Shown here: piece after piece, positions 31,250 to 42,560 of the stretch
Position numbering within the stretch: the first letter of the stretch is position 1
How the letters are laid out: every line of letters begins with the position of its first letter
Origin: Malaya genurostris
Lineage: Eukaryota; Arthropoda; Insecta; Diptera; Culicidae
Direction: 5' to 3'
Assembly: GCF_030247185.1 (NCBI RefSeq)
Contig: NC_080572.1
Coordinates: 298,392,314 to 298,456,313, forward strand
DNA: 64,000 nucleotides
Notes under the pieces: generated by a model
Told to the model about the DNA's origin: nothing
Databases searched by the model: none
The model's input: the letters and a program-made list of their open reading frames with translations, nothing else
Position numbers and translations under genes: made by a program

Positions 31250-32500
31250 TTCATTCAATTTCATAAGCAAATGAGCCAACTCCGGCCAAGCTCGCGTTTC
31301 GGTGACATGTACGAGCGCTAAGCAGGAGACTCGATAACCGAAGTCCGGTATAACAGCGAGAACCACGGTGGTGGGTTGTTCGAAGTCGCTCGCCATCGTT
31401 CCAACACCAAAGACAGTCAACAGCAGCAGCAACACCAACAACGCCAACAACAACAACATCAACCCTGCCGTAATAAGACATTTCAACAAACGAAACTTTT
31501 ACGCAAGCTCTGCTTGGTTTGGCATTCCGCATTCTCTCTCTTGCTCTCTCACACACCCGCAGCCAACGCGCAATCGATCGAAGAAGGCTGGTGTTTGGCA
31601 GTCGGAGACTTGTGTACGTCATTCTTCGGTAGATGGGTTGGTGGGTGGAATTAGCGCACTCTCCCGCTCTCGCTCTCTCGCGCGCACGTTCTGTATCTCG
31701 GAGAGAGCGTATTTCTTCGTTGATGGTTAGCACCGACTATCGAGTGAGGTTCCCGTGCGAGGAGATTCGTGATTCATGCAAATTATAGCACATTAGAAGA
31801 CGGATTTCGTGCTTTTCTTTAGTTCGTCATCGGCAGAAGTCAAGCACCCTCAAGGTAAACTCGATATCAAGCATTTCCGACAGTTGATTAACACCCACAC
31901 GACGTTGGTGACGACGATAATGATGATGATGATGATGATGCAGATGAGTAACTGCCAATTTTTCTTCAGCCAAGCGATGTTCTTAAGTCAAATGGTTTGG
32001 ATTTACCCACAGCCGACCGAATCGAAAGCTGGTTCTTGGCATCAATCAATCCGACCTGCTGGTGACTAAACTTTGGCTGGTGCGATGTGCATTCTGACTG
32101 CCAATTCCGTTGCATCGCGCTTCAAGCCCTCGTGTGTCGAAATGCTGCACCAGTAGCTACCTGAATGGTGCATTGTTGGCAGACCGTCGCTGCACGTTCC
32201 GAAATGAATTTGGGTGAAGGTTGCAGGTAACTATAGTAAGCTTGCTACGTTCGCTATATGCACTGATTCGTACCTGGTTGGTATTTCTTCGTCGTACGGT
32301 ACGGATAAGGTGATGGACAGTGCATTTTTGACTCTGTCTGTTGTCTGTGTTTGTCAGTGCTCATCAAACTGACTTGCTTTCAATTTGCTGTTGCTAATTC
32401 GTGGATGCGTTCATTGATTGAATAACAGGTTGAAAAAAGTACTTTGAACTTGGATTTGTCGGGTTGAGTAATATGGCAGGTGCGCCTTGACACACTGGAC
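31250..32500. other. Unique island with GAGA-type tracts
   Basis: CAG/CAA-rich DNA (31415-31465), then CTCTCTCTTGCTCTCTCAC (31534-) and CGCTCTCTCGCGCGC (31671-), which are clusters of GAGAG complements of the kind bound by GAGA factor in fly promoters and Polycomb elements. A (GAT)n run lies at 31917-31945. Possible donor sites are CTCAAG|GTAAAC at 31854 and TTGCAG|GTAACT near 32226 (plus). Frames are open on both strands in the same interval and none resembles a known protein. I read this as promoter-proximal or 5' untranslated DNA of a host gene, with modest confidence. Confidence 0.45.
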
Positions 32501-33240
32501 ATAAGTTGGAAATTCAAGAATGTAACTCGAATGAGTGACTGTTCGAAAAAAAAACCCCGATCAGTTGTCCTCCAGAAATGTGTAATTGATATGCATTCTT
32601 AGCGTTACTCATAAAGGTGATTTAAGGGACTATTGGATCATATCTGCAGTCAGTCGGATGAAACTTTCAGTTTCGATGCTGTATGGAAATAAGGTCAGTT
32701 ACCTCCAAGACGCAAACAAAGAAAATGAAACCAAAATAATGGTTTTTTCTTGATTCTTGAAGTTCCAAGAGTTGCGACCAAAATGAACCCAAATCAAATT
32801 TTATTAACCTAATCTTTAATGGTTACGAAAAGCGGTTCACACAATAATCCGGAAACTTCATGAGAACTTCACTCATCTATTAACGAGCCAAATTCGAACT
32901 GATCGTTTTGAATAAAAATTTGAATAGTTTTCAAAATGGAGTCATCTGAGTAGGCGTGCCAATAACTTCATCTTGCGTAATTATATGAAAAAAAGCAAAT
33001 TTACGAAACGATTATTCGCAATACTTGATACAATTTCCACTGTCAACTGATTGAAACGATATTGGAAAACGTAAAGGTTATCGAACTGCAACTAGAAGTA
33101 GTACAGTACCGTAGTGAGGGTGAGGCGAGTGAGGGGATCTCCTCGAGCGCCAACATTCAGGGAACTGGTAAAAATTTGTTGCATGATTATTTTATCAAAA
33201 AATTAATTTCTTCCGAATTTTTACACGAAAGGTCAACTCT
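32501..33240. other. No recognisable feature
   Basis: AT-rich transition. The 60-codon frame at 33062-33244 has no motif and runs towards the RNase H fragment. Confidence 0.5.
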
Positions 33241-33254
33241 ATAGCCATTTAGAA

Positions 33255-33765
33255 TAAGACCGTAGCAATTATCTTTTATGACGGTTCTCTGTTGGATGGT
33301 CGTGCTGCTGCTGGTGTCTACTATCGAGAAATCAGACTGCCGCATCCACTCGGTGGATACTGTACTGTGTTTCAAGCAGAAATCTACGCAATTCGGTGTG
33401 GGGTAAAATCGCACTTTAGCAGAGAATTTTTGTTCCGATAGTCAGGTAGCTTTAAAAACAATCAGTTTGAATGATTCACTGTCGAATCTAGTGATCGCAT
33501 GTCGAACTCAAATCGAAGACCTCTGCATTTCAAATACTGTTTACTTCTCATCGGTACCCGGCCATTCTGGTATTACTGAAAATAAATGGGCTGATGGCGT
33601 AGCTTTCAAACGTGCGCTCAAACAAAAGAATTTTTGTTCCATATTGACAGAACTACGTGTTCCATACATGGGTCAATTTGTGTATGGAGATCTTGAATTA
33701 AAGGATATTCTTTCGTTTCTTACCCAATGTGGTAAGGAGCTATAGTCAGAGGGTTCATTGTTTTT
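33255..33765 (+). pseudogene. RNase H fragment of a non-LTR retrotransposon
   Basis: Around 33275 the frame reads YDGSLLDGRAAAGVYY, continuing through YCTVFQAEIYAI (33360-33400): the first Asp and the Glu of an RNase H domain (the usual TDGS has become YDGS). After a break, LVIACRTQIEDL, then VPGHSGITENKWAD (33555-33600) gives the last Asp region. The spacing and words are those of R1/LOA-type or I-type RNase H, not the local LINE at 14151. It is frameshifted at about 33400-33450 and the third acid region is destroyed. Confidence 0.8.
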
Positions 33766-33837
33766 CCATGAGTGAATGAATCTGAACTATTATCCAACGA
33801 CGACCGTAAAAATTATTGTTCTTGAGCGAGAAGGTTA

Positions 33838-34270
33838 AGGTTAAGGGATTTAAGGAATATTGATAAACCGTAAGTCGCCATCTTGGATTTCCAAACCACT
33901 TCAAACATCGTTTTCCGTCATTTACTCATCAATCCCGTTCCGAAAATACCCACATTGTAAGGGTTTTAAGGAATATTGATAAACCGGAAGTCGCCATCTT
34001 GGATTTCCAAACCACTTTAAACATCGTTTTTCGTCAACTACTCATCAATCCCGTTCCGAAAATACCCACATTTTAAGGCTTTTAAGGAATATTGATAAAC
34101 CGGAAGTCGCCATCTTGAATTTCTAAACCACTTCAAACATCGTTTTCCGTCAACTACTCATCAATTCCGGTTCGAAAATACCCACATTGTAAGGATTTCC
34201 AAGGAATATCGACAAACCGGAAGTTGCCATCTTGTATTTTGAACCGACGCCATCATTTTCTTGCACCCAC
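33838..34270 (+). repeat. 117-bp tandem repeat, about 3.5 copies
   Basis: Units start near 33842, 33958, 34074 and 34191, each with TTTAAGGAATATTGATAAACC, GAAGTCGCCATCTTGG and CCCGTTCCGAAAATACCCAC. The first three are close to identical and the last is diverged. The same unit occurs in reverse at 60295-60760. Confidence 0.92.
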
Positions 34271-34329
34271 TTATCACATCCGTTCCGAAAATGGCCATGT
34301 GATGGGGGTTTCCACATTCATTACACAAA

Positions 34330-34432
34330 ACTTTTTCTACGAACCAAAACCCAAATAACGTAAACTTATTTTACGAACTACCTCCATTTACAAACCCCCC
34401 TTTAGTTCGTAAATGGAGGTTTCGGTGTACCT
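34330..34432. repeat. Element end with hairpin next to tandem repeat
   Basis: AACCCAAATAACGTAAACTT, then CCTCCATTTACAAAC and the inverted GTTCGTAAATGGAGG form a stem with a short loop. The same end is seen at 60220-60290 and at 61050-61140, always beside the 117-bp-type repeat, so the tandem repeat and this end belong to one element family. Confidence 0.75.
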
Positions 34433-34617
34433 ATTTTCTTTCTCCGGACAGGACCAGCCTAGAGGACGTGTGGAATCCAGCGGGAAGTAAAAACTTAACC
34501 AAGAATAGAATATGTAGGATAGAATAGGAGACCATTGCTGGAGTTTCTTTTTTCCTTTACCTCTTCAAAAATTCGAAAATATTTTTTCATTATTTTACGA
34601 CAGAATTATTTCTTATC

Positions 34618-35537
34618 TAACAATGGATCAATAAGTCCCGAGACTAACAATGGAAACAATATTTTTTTGCAAATTTTTTTTTATTCATCAACATAATCAC
34701 CTTTGAGGGTGATACAATGGTTCCAACGTTTTTCCAATTTTTCAATACCATGTTATAAAAAAAATTATCTTTCACTTCAAAATAAGCTTCAGTTTCAGCG
34801 ATGACCTCCTCTTTTGAGCCAAACTTTTTCCCTGGAACATTTTTCTAAGATCAGCAAAGAGCCAGTAGTCACTGGGGGCTAAATCTGGCGAGTATGGGGG
34901 GTGGGGAAGCAGATCAAAGCCCAATTCGTTCAATTTCGCCATTGTTTTCATCGACTTGTGGCAGGGTGCATTTTGTTCCATCGAAAGCAATCGCGGCACC
35001 CACTTGGAAAAAACCTTTTTCATGCTCAATTTTTCATGAAGGATAGTAAATACACTTCCATATGATATCTGTGTCATCTCAGCAATCTCACGGAGCTTCA
35101 CTTTACGATCTTTCATTATAATTTTTGTCACTTCACTCACATTTTCCGGTGTAACGGCTTCCACAGGTCTACCCGAGCGTTCCGCGTCATTTGTGTCGGT
35201 ACGACCACGTTTAAACTCGGCGAACCACCGACAAATCGTTGCTTTTGATGGACAAGAGTCCGGATAACATTTTTCAATCCATTGTTTTGCCTGCACGGTG
35301 TTTTTACCCATTAAAAAACAATGTTTTATCAAAACACGAAACTCGGTTTTTTCCATTTTTTAAACAAACTTCAAAACGACTTTACTCCAACCTCGATAAC
35401 TCAGCTGTTTCTGGTCGGATCGACTTAAAATTTTGACCCGTTTCAAGCAAAGGTTAGTACTCTAGAAAGACGTGGTTAGTGGTTTACTACGAGCGCCATC
35501 TCTGCTTTAGTCTCGGGACCCTTTGATCCATGTGTTA
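34618..35537 (-). mobile_element. Internally deleted mariner element
   Basis: Ends are TAACAATGGATCAA and (reverse) TAACACATGGATCAA, both continuing into GTCCCGAGACTAA, a terminal inverted repeat of about 30 bases. The element is 920 bp, against about 1.3 kb for a complete mariner. It holds one remaining frame (34772-35356). Confidence 0.88.
34772..35356 (-). pseudogene. Mariner transposase with central deletion
   Basis: The 194-codon frame begins MEKTEFRVLIKHC and has the paired helix-turn-helix region (TICRWFAEFKRGR, residues about 40-53) and WVPRLLSMEQ, the linker before the catalytic core. It then jumps in frame to NAPCHKSMKT, and ends with YSPDLAPSDYWLF carrying the last aspartate of the D,D34D triad. 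The segment with the first aspartate (DETW) and the residue before NAPCH with the second are gone. It could still bind DNA but not cut, so it might act as a repressor; that last point is inference. Length is a little over half of the family's 345 residues. Confidence 0.9.
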
Positions 35538-35925
35538 TTTACATCTAACATCGGAGAAAATTTTTATTCGGAAGTTTTTCCATGTTATTGCTTGTTTTTC
35601 AAGATTATAAATTGAATGGTAGAAATCAACTGTCGTGAAAATCCGATTATATTACGATGCTAATAACAGAGATAACATAGATCGGTATACTGAATAAATA
35701 ATAGGAAAATACTTGTTTCCTTCGATCACCTATGAATGTTTGATAACCTAACTTTTGATAACCTCCTGATTGAAAGTAAATAAATTCACAGTTTTTCTCG
35801 GCATTCGGCTGCCCAGACCAACCATTATAATTGACAATTTTTCGTGGTAAATAGTATATAAGTAGAAACAAAACGCAATTTGGCATTTTAAAATTGTTTG
35901 ATATAATCTATAGAATGACTTTATT

Positions 35926-36330
35926 TGTTACACTTTTCAGTCGTTGGACAAGTTTTTCGTTTAGATGAGTGTCAAAACTTTCAAACCGTCATACAAAATG
36001 ACGATGCAAAGCCGCCACATTTAAATGTGTTTTTCAGGATGATAAGAAATTAAAGCGCAAGGAATCGAAAAAGTGTTTAAGTCGAATATGAAAATGACAG
36101 TTTATTTTTGTTTAGTGGATAGCGCTTATTGTAATGTAATGAGCAATCATTTCTTTTTACTACCTTACGTTATGACCAAGGCGACCATTTTTTCCATCTT
36201 ACCAGAAGAAATTTTAGAAAACATAAAAAAAATTCGGTAAAATAATTGCAAGAAAACTTTATATAGATAAACCGTCATTGGCAGAAGGAATCATTTGTAG
36301 TTTTTCCCATTCTTGATATTCTCTTTTATT
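35926..36330. other. No recognisable feature
   Basis: AT-rich; no supported frame or repeat. Confidence 0.5.
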
Positions 36331-36585
36331 CAATTTGTTAAAATTGACCCGGAGGGCTAAGTGTCCTATACCATTCGACACAGTTCATTGAGCTGAGCAA
36401 GATATGTATGTATGTATGTATGTATGTATGAGGCAAATAATGTCACTCATTTTTCTCGTAGTTGGCTTGACTGATTTTCGGGAACTTAGGCTCAAATGAA
36501 AAGTCTTATATTAGCATAGGTTGCTGTTGAATGTAATCCGGGTCCGACTTCCGGTTCCGGAACTATAAGGAATTGGCGACGCACT
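36331..36585 (+). repeat. Repeat family M, TG-end fragment
   Basis: GTGTCCTATACCATTCGACACAG, a (TGTA)n tract at 36403-36430, GACTGATTTTCGGGAAC and ACTTCCGGTTCCGGAAC follow the family M order. The other family M border (ACACCAGAAGGTGGATT) appears at 37390, after an RT fragment, so the LINE piece seems to have inserted into the family M copy. Confidence 0.8.
36403..36431. repeat. (TATG)n microsatellite
   Basis: About seven copies of the tetramer inside family M. Confidence 0.95.
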
Positions 36586-36589
36586 TTCA

Positions 36590-37350
36590 GACAAATTCTG
36601 TAATTGTTCCGCCGTACCTCAAGGTATTAATCTGGGACCCATTTTGTTCGCTTTATTCTTTAACGATGTCTCATCGATCTTTACTGGAAATCATAAGTTG
36701 TTATATGCTGATGATTTTGAAATATTCATTGTTGTTGAGAGTCTAGCGGATTGCTAACTTCTTCAATCTTGATTTGTCGAATGGTATACCGATAACCACA
36801 TGACAATAATCTACGAAAAATGTGTTGTGATTTCATTCCATCTTAAAACAAGCCGTGAGATATTCGCCTTCAACTACGCCATCGGAAATCATGTATTGAA
36901 TAGAGTTGAATATGTGAAAGGTCTAACAACACTCGAGAGACGAAGAAAGATTGCAAAGGCAGTATTTGCAGCGATAGATATTAACATCTGAGATTGACAG
37001 TCCACATCTATAGGCGCAGTTGAATGTTAGTGTCCAAGATCGGAGTTTCAAAGAAATTCCCAGTTCCGGTCAATGCATTCCTCTTTCAACGAGTATTTTT
37101 TTTCATTTTCTTAAATTCAATGAATCTGTCAGTTTTTCATAATTGGCTGAATACATGAATTGCGATGAAATCCATGACGATCGAACTATTTATAAACACA
37201 TTTGTACTGTAGACAAATTATTAGGTTGATTATTGTACCACTTGTTTTAGTTTTTCAATGTATTTTGAATCCCAACTGTTACAAAATTGTTTTTGTAATG
37301 TGAGTTTTTGTATAAAGACAGGTTTTGTGCCTATTTGAGAATGGTACATT
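36590..37350 (+). pseudogene. RT fragment of a Jockey-like LINE
   Basis: The frame from 36590 reads SAVPQGINLGPILFALFFND (motif B) and KLLYADDFEIFI (motif C, catalytic YADD) by 36725, then stops at 36752. After this come IYEKCVVISFH (36800 onward), matching the thumb region, and a decayed C-terminal part to about 37340. Motif A is absent, so the fragment is 5'-truncated. Confidence 0.85.
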
Positions 37351-37599
37351 GAAATTTAAGTAATATAAGAACGGCATCTTTACACCAGAAGGTGGATTGA
37401 ATATGGTTTTTTTGGCGATAAATTGAAAAGTTGTAGAAGTGGTTGTGAACGTTCTTCTGAAAGATTTTCGAAACGTCTAGGTTTTTCAGTGCGGCTAAAA
37501 TGTCCTAATTTGACAGACAGTTTACAGAGATGTGATTTGAAAATTCTGGTATGAACGAAAAGTATTTACGGTCACGGCCAGATTCAGAATTAAATATAT

Positions 37600-37835
37600 A
37601 CACTACCTTGATCGAAAAGTTTCCGAAATCACCACCGTGTGGCGCTCTCAGTCACCCGATTAGATTTTTGTTTTGTTTTAGGATCGCAGATGGCTCTGAT
37701 GGTCATACCGAAAACTGAATATAAAAAATGTTTCGAGGTTTGGATCAAGCGCTGGGGGGTACTTTAAAGGGGATAATATCGATTGTATTCATGATTTTCT
37801 GAATAAATTTCGGAAACGTTTTGATCAATGTAGTA
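37600..37835. mobile_element. Short mariner deletion derivative (MITE)
   Basis: ACTACCTTGATCGAAAAG..TTTCCGAAAT at the left is mirrored at the right by ACTACATTGATCAAAACGTTTCCGAAAT read backward, a 28-base inverted repeat. The 235-bp body still encodes, from 37708, IPKTEYKKCFEVWIKRW, the usual end of a mariner transposase, then a frameshift. So it is a transposon that kept only its ends and its last 30 codons. Confidence 0.82.
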
Positions 37836-38320
37836 CTTCATGAACAAAATTTGCAAATCGGTTGCAGATTTCAATGTTATTATTTCCTACCTGCCCATCG
37901 AGATGGAAGATTGTTGCATTTTAGTTTCGTGTTAATGTAGTTGAAAAAGTTTTTAGGACATGATTTTTGTTTCGTTTTCAATTTTGCAGTTGTAATTAGT
38001 TAGTTGAAGGAATAATTTTGCAGGCTGGCCTCAGTTTTCACTTGTAATTGTATGTGCTTTCTGTTTTTTTTTTTTTTTCGAAACTGTCGGAGGCGCACAA
38101 ACCGTTTTGATAGCCGTTTATTTTAACGCTTCAACTAAAAGAGGTTTATAATTAATTAATTTACTTTTCACAGATAAAAATAAAGGTAATTATATGGGTG
38201 AGTACTCCACTATTCAACTACTTTTATTTTCAAGAACTTTAAAACACGATTGGAAAAAAAATTATCTTCGCCAAAATGTGGCTTTGTCGATGACGTTTTC
38301 CCCTCTGCTGTTGAGTGACA
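37836..38320. other. No recognisable feature
   Basis: AT-rich, with a T-run at 38065-38079. No gene is supported. Confidence 0.5.
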
Positions 38321-38328
38321 TTTGTCAT

Positions 38329-38649
38329 CAGGGATGCCAGGTCATTTTTTCAATAATCTGTGATCAAACTCAAAATCAGTCTGTGGAAATCTGTGACCGT
38401 TTTCCGTACCCCAATGTCAGTTCAAAATCAATTTGGTGAGCAAAAAAAAAGGTCTCACTGCCAACACGCTCTGACCCTTTTGCCTCTACCGCTCTGTACT
38501 TTTTGGTGCTAGACTGCGCTAGATTCCCAAAATCTGTGAAAATCTGTGATTTATTCTAAAATCTGTGATCATTTTCAGAAATCTGTGAAAATCTGTGTCA
38601 TTTGTAAAATCTGTGAAACACAGATTAATCTGTGAACCTGACATCCCTG
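38329..38649. mobile_element. hAT-type MITE with 8-bp target duplication
   Basis: CAGGGATGCCAGGTC at 38329 is inverted at the right end (ACCTGACATCCCTG to 38649). The element is flanked on both sides by TTTGTCAT (38321-38328 and 38650-38657), an exact 8-bp target duplication as made by hAT transposases. Inside, the octamer ATCTGTGA occurs about ten times, most densely at 38520-38635. There is no transposase. Confidence 0.93.
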
Positions 38650-38657
38650 TTTGTCAT

Positions 38658-39266
38658 GTGATGACAGATCGGTGCGTTGCTAAAGGCCGCTTTGTGTCAC
38701 CTTCACTTGGGCAGTGTGCCCATATCGACGGTTTTCTGTGTTGAAAGCAGTTTTCTATTTTTCAGGTGTTTGAGTTGTGAATTGAACCACAAAGGTAATT
38801 TACTGTAGCGATTTTTTTCTTCCTGCTTTCATTGGCAGAGTTTCAGATAGTACACTATTTATAATATGATAAAATTGGTTCACTTCTTCGTCGGCATTTC
38901 CTTCCACATTCAATACACTTTGCCAATCTTTTATATTTAGTTATCTTCTTCGTTTTTTTTTCGTTTACCGGCACTTCTTCACACTTCAGGTCGTAGAAAA
39001 GATAAATATTGTGTGAAATAATGAATATTCAATGGCGGTGTGAATTGTTTTATTTTGCCATAATGGCAGGATTGATGCATTCACATAAAAATCCTCCATG
39101 CAATTTGTAAAAAAAAGGTCTGAATATGCGTTTTTGTTGATTTTTTCAATGAAGTTTATCTAATACAGGCCAAAGTCAGAAATTCTGTCGAAGAATTAAT
39201 GCAATGTTTTTCGTTTTTCCTATGACTGGAAGTAAAATGGATTTATTTTTAGTGTCCGCGTTTCGT
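38658..39266. other. No recognisable feature
   Basis: No supported frame or repeat. Confidence 0.5.
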
Positions 39267-39267
39267 T

Positions 39268-39678
39268 GATTGGCTTATTGTCGCAAAACTGAAATGCAGA
39301 GGCGCTGCTTGTTAAGAGATGATACTTTCAGCAAGAGCTGTCAAATCGGTAGGAAATTACACTGGTTTCTGTTTAAAAAAATGTTGATCCGAAAAAACCT
39401 AACCTTACCCAATTCACACATTTCTGAAGATTATCCATGTTTAATCGTAGTTTACACTAAAAAAAAAGTAGTAGTAATCCCTTTGAAATCGATTTTCTTC
39501 TACTCCGAGTGTACTTTTATTGCTGATATCTATTTGTACTCTTGAATAAACGATAAAAATGTTGCAAATCACTACTGCCGATATGAAAATTTCCGAAAGA
39601 ATCCTCCTCTTCTTGGTTCCATTTTTCATTGGCAGATGTCGCTACCGGTAAATCAGCTTTGCGACAATCTGCCAATTA
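39268..39678. mobile_element. Probable MITE with ATTGTCGCAAA inverted ends
   Basis: GATTGGCTTATTGTCGCAAAA at 39268 and the inverted TTTGCGACAATCTGCCAATT at 39658-39677 form a terminal inverted repeat of about 24 bases with three mismatches. Length is 410 bp. No target duplication is obvious and no transposase is present. Confidence 0.65.
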
Positions 39679-41130
39679 AAATCGTCGTGGGCTTTACTTC
39701 AGGTTGCATATTTGTGGTGATTGTGTCTAAAGATTGAAAGCAATAATTCAAAAGATGTTTGCTCGACTTTTCGGAGGGGAAATAGAATGAACAGAAAATA
39801 TGAACCTTTGCCGATATCGAGGCTTTGGTCCATACATGTTCAAATTTTTTATGTTTGAGAGTAATAATTTCTGCTGAAGTAAAGCAAGAGCTGATGGTAT
39901 TAAGAACACTACCTACAGATTTTTTCAGACAAAGAGATAAATTACGGTCGTGCCGAAGTACAAAAACTTCTTCGCTTCTAACGCTTTCATTCCAGCTCGG
40001 TTCGGTTTCAAGAAGTATGTTAAAAAAAAGTCAATAAATTTTGATGAATTTCTTTCAATTATGCACGTTCTTCGCTGGTCTAAGACCATGGTTTTATCAT
40101 CGTCAACGCCATTCACCAATCTGTTAAACGATTGATAAATAAAATGTTCAAATAAAAAAAAAAAATTCTAAAAGCCATAAATGTCTAGTCAAAAGCATAG
40201 TTTCGATATCAGAAAGAGGAAAATGTCTAAGCTTTAAGTTAATGGTCTACAAAAACTGCGCACTGTTTCACGACTGTAGTGGTAACTAGCCAAATCGTAC
40301 GAATTTTCATCTTCTGTATCTGACATGTTCGGACGTCAAAAATAGCACAGTTATACGATTTAAATTACACATGCATTCCAAAACATTTAGATGTATTTAC
40401 GTATTTCGTAATTTACTTCTCTGCATCATACATTTAATATATTCTAGCACAATCCAGTTACTAAATGAATTCCGGTTATACGATTGGTGTTAAATTGCGT
40501 CAGCTTTCGAGTCATGTTAAGTATTTGGAAGCCTCAAGTCCATAAAACTCGTTTACAAATATTTTTGTCTGCAGTTACAAATCGCTTGCCAAATCAGAGG
40601 CACTCTGCGGCTTGCCAAATCAAAAATCAGCCAAAATGAATTTCTGTCTCCTCGAGCTGGTGCTATAGAAAACTGAATGTATTCCAGTGAATCGTTAGAA
40701 TGCATGGAACTGCAACTACAACTGTGTCTCATGTGATAAAAGTCTCCAAGACAGAGTCAGAATGTCCGAAGGAAGTTGTCCAGTTCAAGAACTAGCCAAA
40801 CATGATGATTATAGTTTTCACTGAAAAGTTCGAGGTGTCAGTATATTTTTTTAGAGTCTGATGACTTGTCGGTCTTCTGTAAGGTAGGTATAGTAGCCCT
40901 TCCTGTGAATGCTAAAGATAGTTTGTTGGAATGATTTTGATTATGTTTTCGAGACCATTGTTTCATTTGTTTATATCATAAAAGAAGTGTCTAGTGTAGA
41001 ATGTTTATTTTCGGTGCTGAGAAGAAAATACAAGCATTGTTAATAAAAACATACCACAATGGCCTACAACGATCAACAGTCGTGTTAGGGCTGTTCTAAG
41101 CGATGTTTAACAACAAAACAAAAACATTGA
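39679..41130. other. No recognisable feature
   Basis: AT-rich DNA. Small frames (39825-40037 plus, 39925-40119 minus, 39950-40135 plus) overlap one another and none has a motif. Confidence 0.5.
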
Positions 41131-42560
41131 CCATTTCCGGTCACTGTCGCCGCTGTTTCCGCCCATTGTACTTATCCTGTCGCCTTGCGCGCAGACCAGA
41201 CCAGCACCAACACCAACACCAAACACCGTGAGCAATTACCTGGAAATGAAAAACAAGAAAAGAAAAATAACCATCATTAGTTCCACCTTGTTAAAACCAT
41301 ATCGCGTCTGATGAATCAGGCAAAATCTGATGCCCGAATGGCCGCTGTCAAGCACGAGAGCAACTCGAGAGCCCTGGGTGCGGTGCGTTTAAGCGTTGCG
41401 CAGACTCGAACGAATTCGATCACACAGTTTGACGTGACTAAACGATCGTCCTTGCCGGTAAAATGACTGCGATAACCAAAACATATGTCTCCCCCTGATC
41501 ACGATCAAGTTCATCCTTCAAACGAACCGTTTTTTGCCGGTGGCAGTCACGCAAATTCTACAGAAAACCCAAATCGTTGAACGCTTTCCCACACCCTTGG
41601 GGGGGAAGGCAAACTTAATTCAGCGTCGCACGACGTCGATCGCGGTCCAGCCAGTGGGGGTGGTCCGGACTGCGTAACTCGCAGCCCATCTGCTGATCAT
41701 TTCAGTCATATTTAATATTCCTCCTGCACTCTCCTTGACTTGGTTATTCGAAAACGACTGCGACGACGATGACAATATGACGAAATAGTTGGATCGCGAT
41801 CGCTTCGGCAACTTGAGGGTTTCATATCAGTTTTATCGCCTGAGTCTAGGAGTGACACGGAATGATGGGACGATGAACGGGCGGCAAAATTGTATGCGTA
41901 ATCAATTCAACCGCCGTCCGTTGACGGTGTTGGGCCATGGCGCATCTACCTGTCAGGTTTTGAAGTTTAGTGCGCATGAATTAAGGCAAAGGGAGACAAT
42001 TGCAAATGGAATAACGAAGGCGCAGTCAACGACCCATCAGTATTCATAATTGGTGGTGGAAGTACAATGGTTTCTTTGGACCGGGCCCGGGGAGGAGGGA
42101 AATTCCCGCATTTGCGGAACCGAAGAAGCTTTTCTGATAATGTTTTACCTGCTGACAAAGCAAACCGGGAAGGACGCTGAGTTCCGCAGTAGAAAGAAGA
42201 AGGGTTACGACCTTAACTTTTTTTAGTTCCGTTTTGACAGATGTTTTTTTTCACAATGGCTATGAATACTAGATTGCATTAAAAAAAGTTCATATCGCTT
42301 GCGACGTCTAACGGCTCAATGCAATTTGACAGATTCAAATTTCGTTACCACGTAGATTCTGGCAGAGTGAAACAAATTTCGGCAGCTTGAAATCGCAACT
42401 CGGAAATTAGCAAACATGCATCACTTTCACGCCGCCGCGTGCGTCACGTACCGCAACCATTTATTATTGAGGTAAGCAGACTGCCGAGAGCGAGAGCGTG
42501 ACCAAAACCCAAATAGAAAAAAAACCCCGAGCGGGTGTCTGTGTCTGTGTGTGTGAGTGT
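41131..42560. other. Unique GC-rich island
   Basis: Begins about CCGCTGTTTCCGCCC and includes CAGCACCAACACCAACACC (41205-), GGGCCCGGGGAGGAGGG (42083-) and a GTGTCTGTGTGTGTG run (42535-42560). Reading frames overlap on both strands and lack recognisable domains; the 86-codon plus frame at 41789-42049 is the least unlikely but I cannot support it. It resembles the other unique islands in composition and is a candidate regulatory or exonic stretch of a host gene. Confidence 0.4.

Larger units (their letters stand above)
34434..35925 (+). repeat. Dispersed repeat copy hosting a mariner
   Basis: TTTCTCCGGAC, CCAGCCTAGA, GTGTGGAATCC at the left and CGGCTGCCCAGA, GGTAAATA and TTTGATATAAT at the right all recur in the same order at 47340-47850. 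The mariner at 34618-35537 sits inside this copy only, so it inserted after the repeat spread. Confidence 0.75.

Noticed and set aside
31251..31733. 160-codon minus frame and glutamine-rich 92-codon plus frame
   Set aside because: They overlap on opposite strands in CAG/CAA-rich and CTCT-rich DNA; no domain, and no supported start or splice site.
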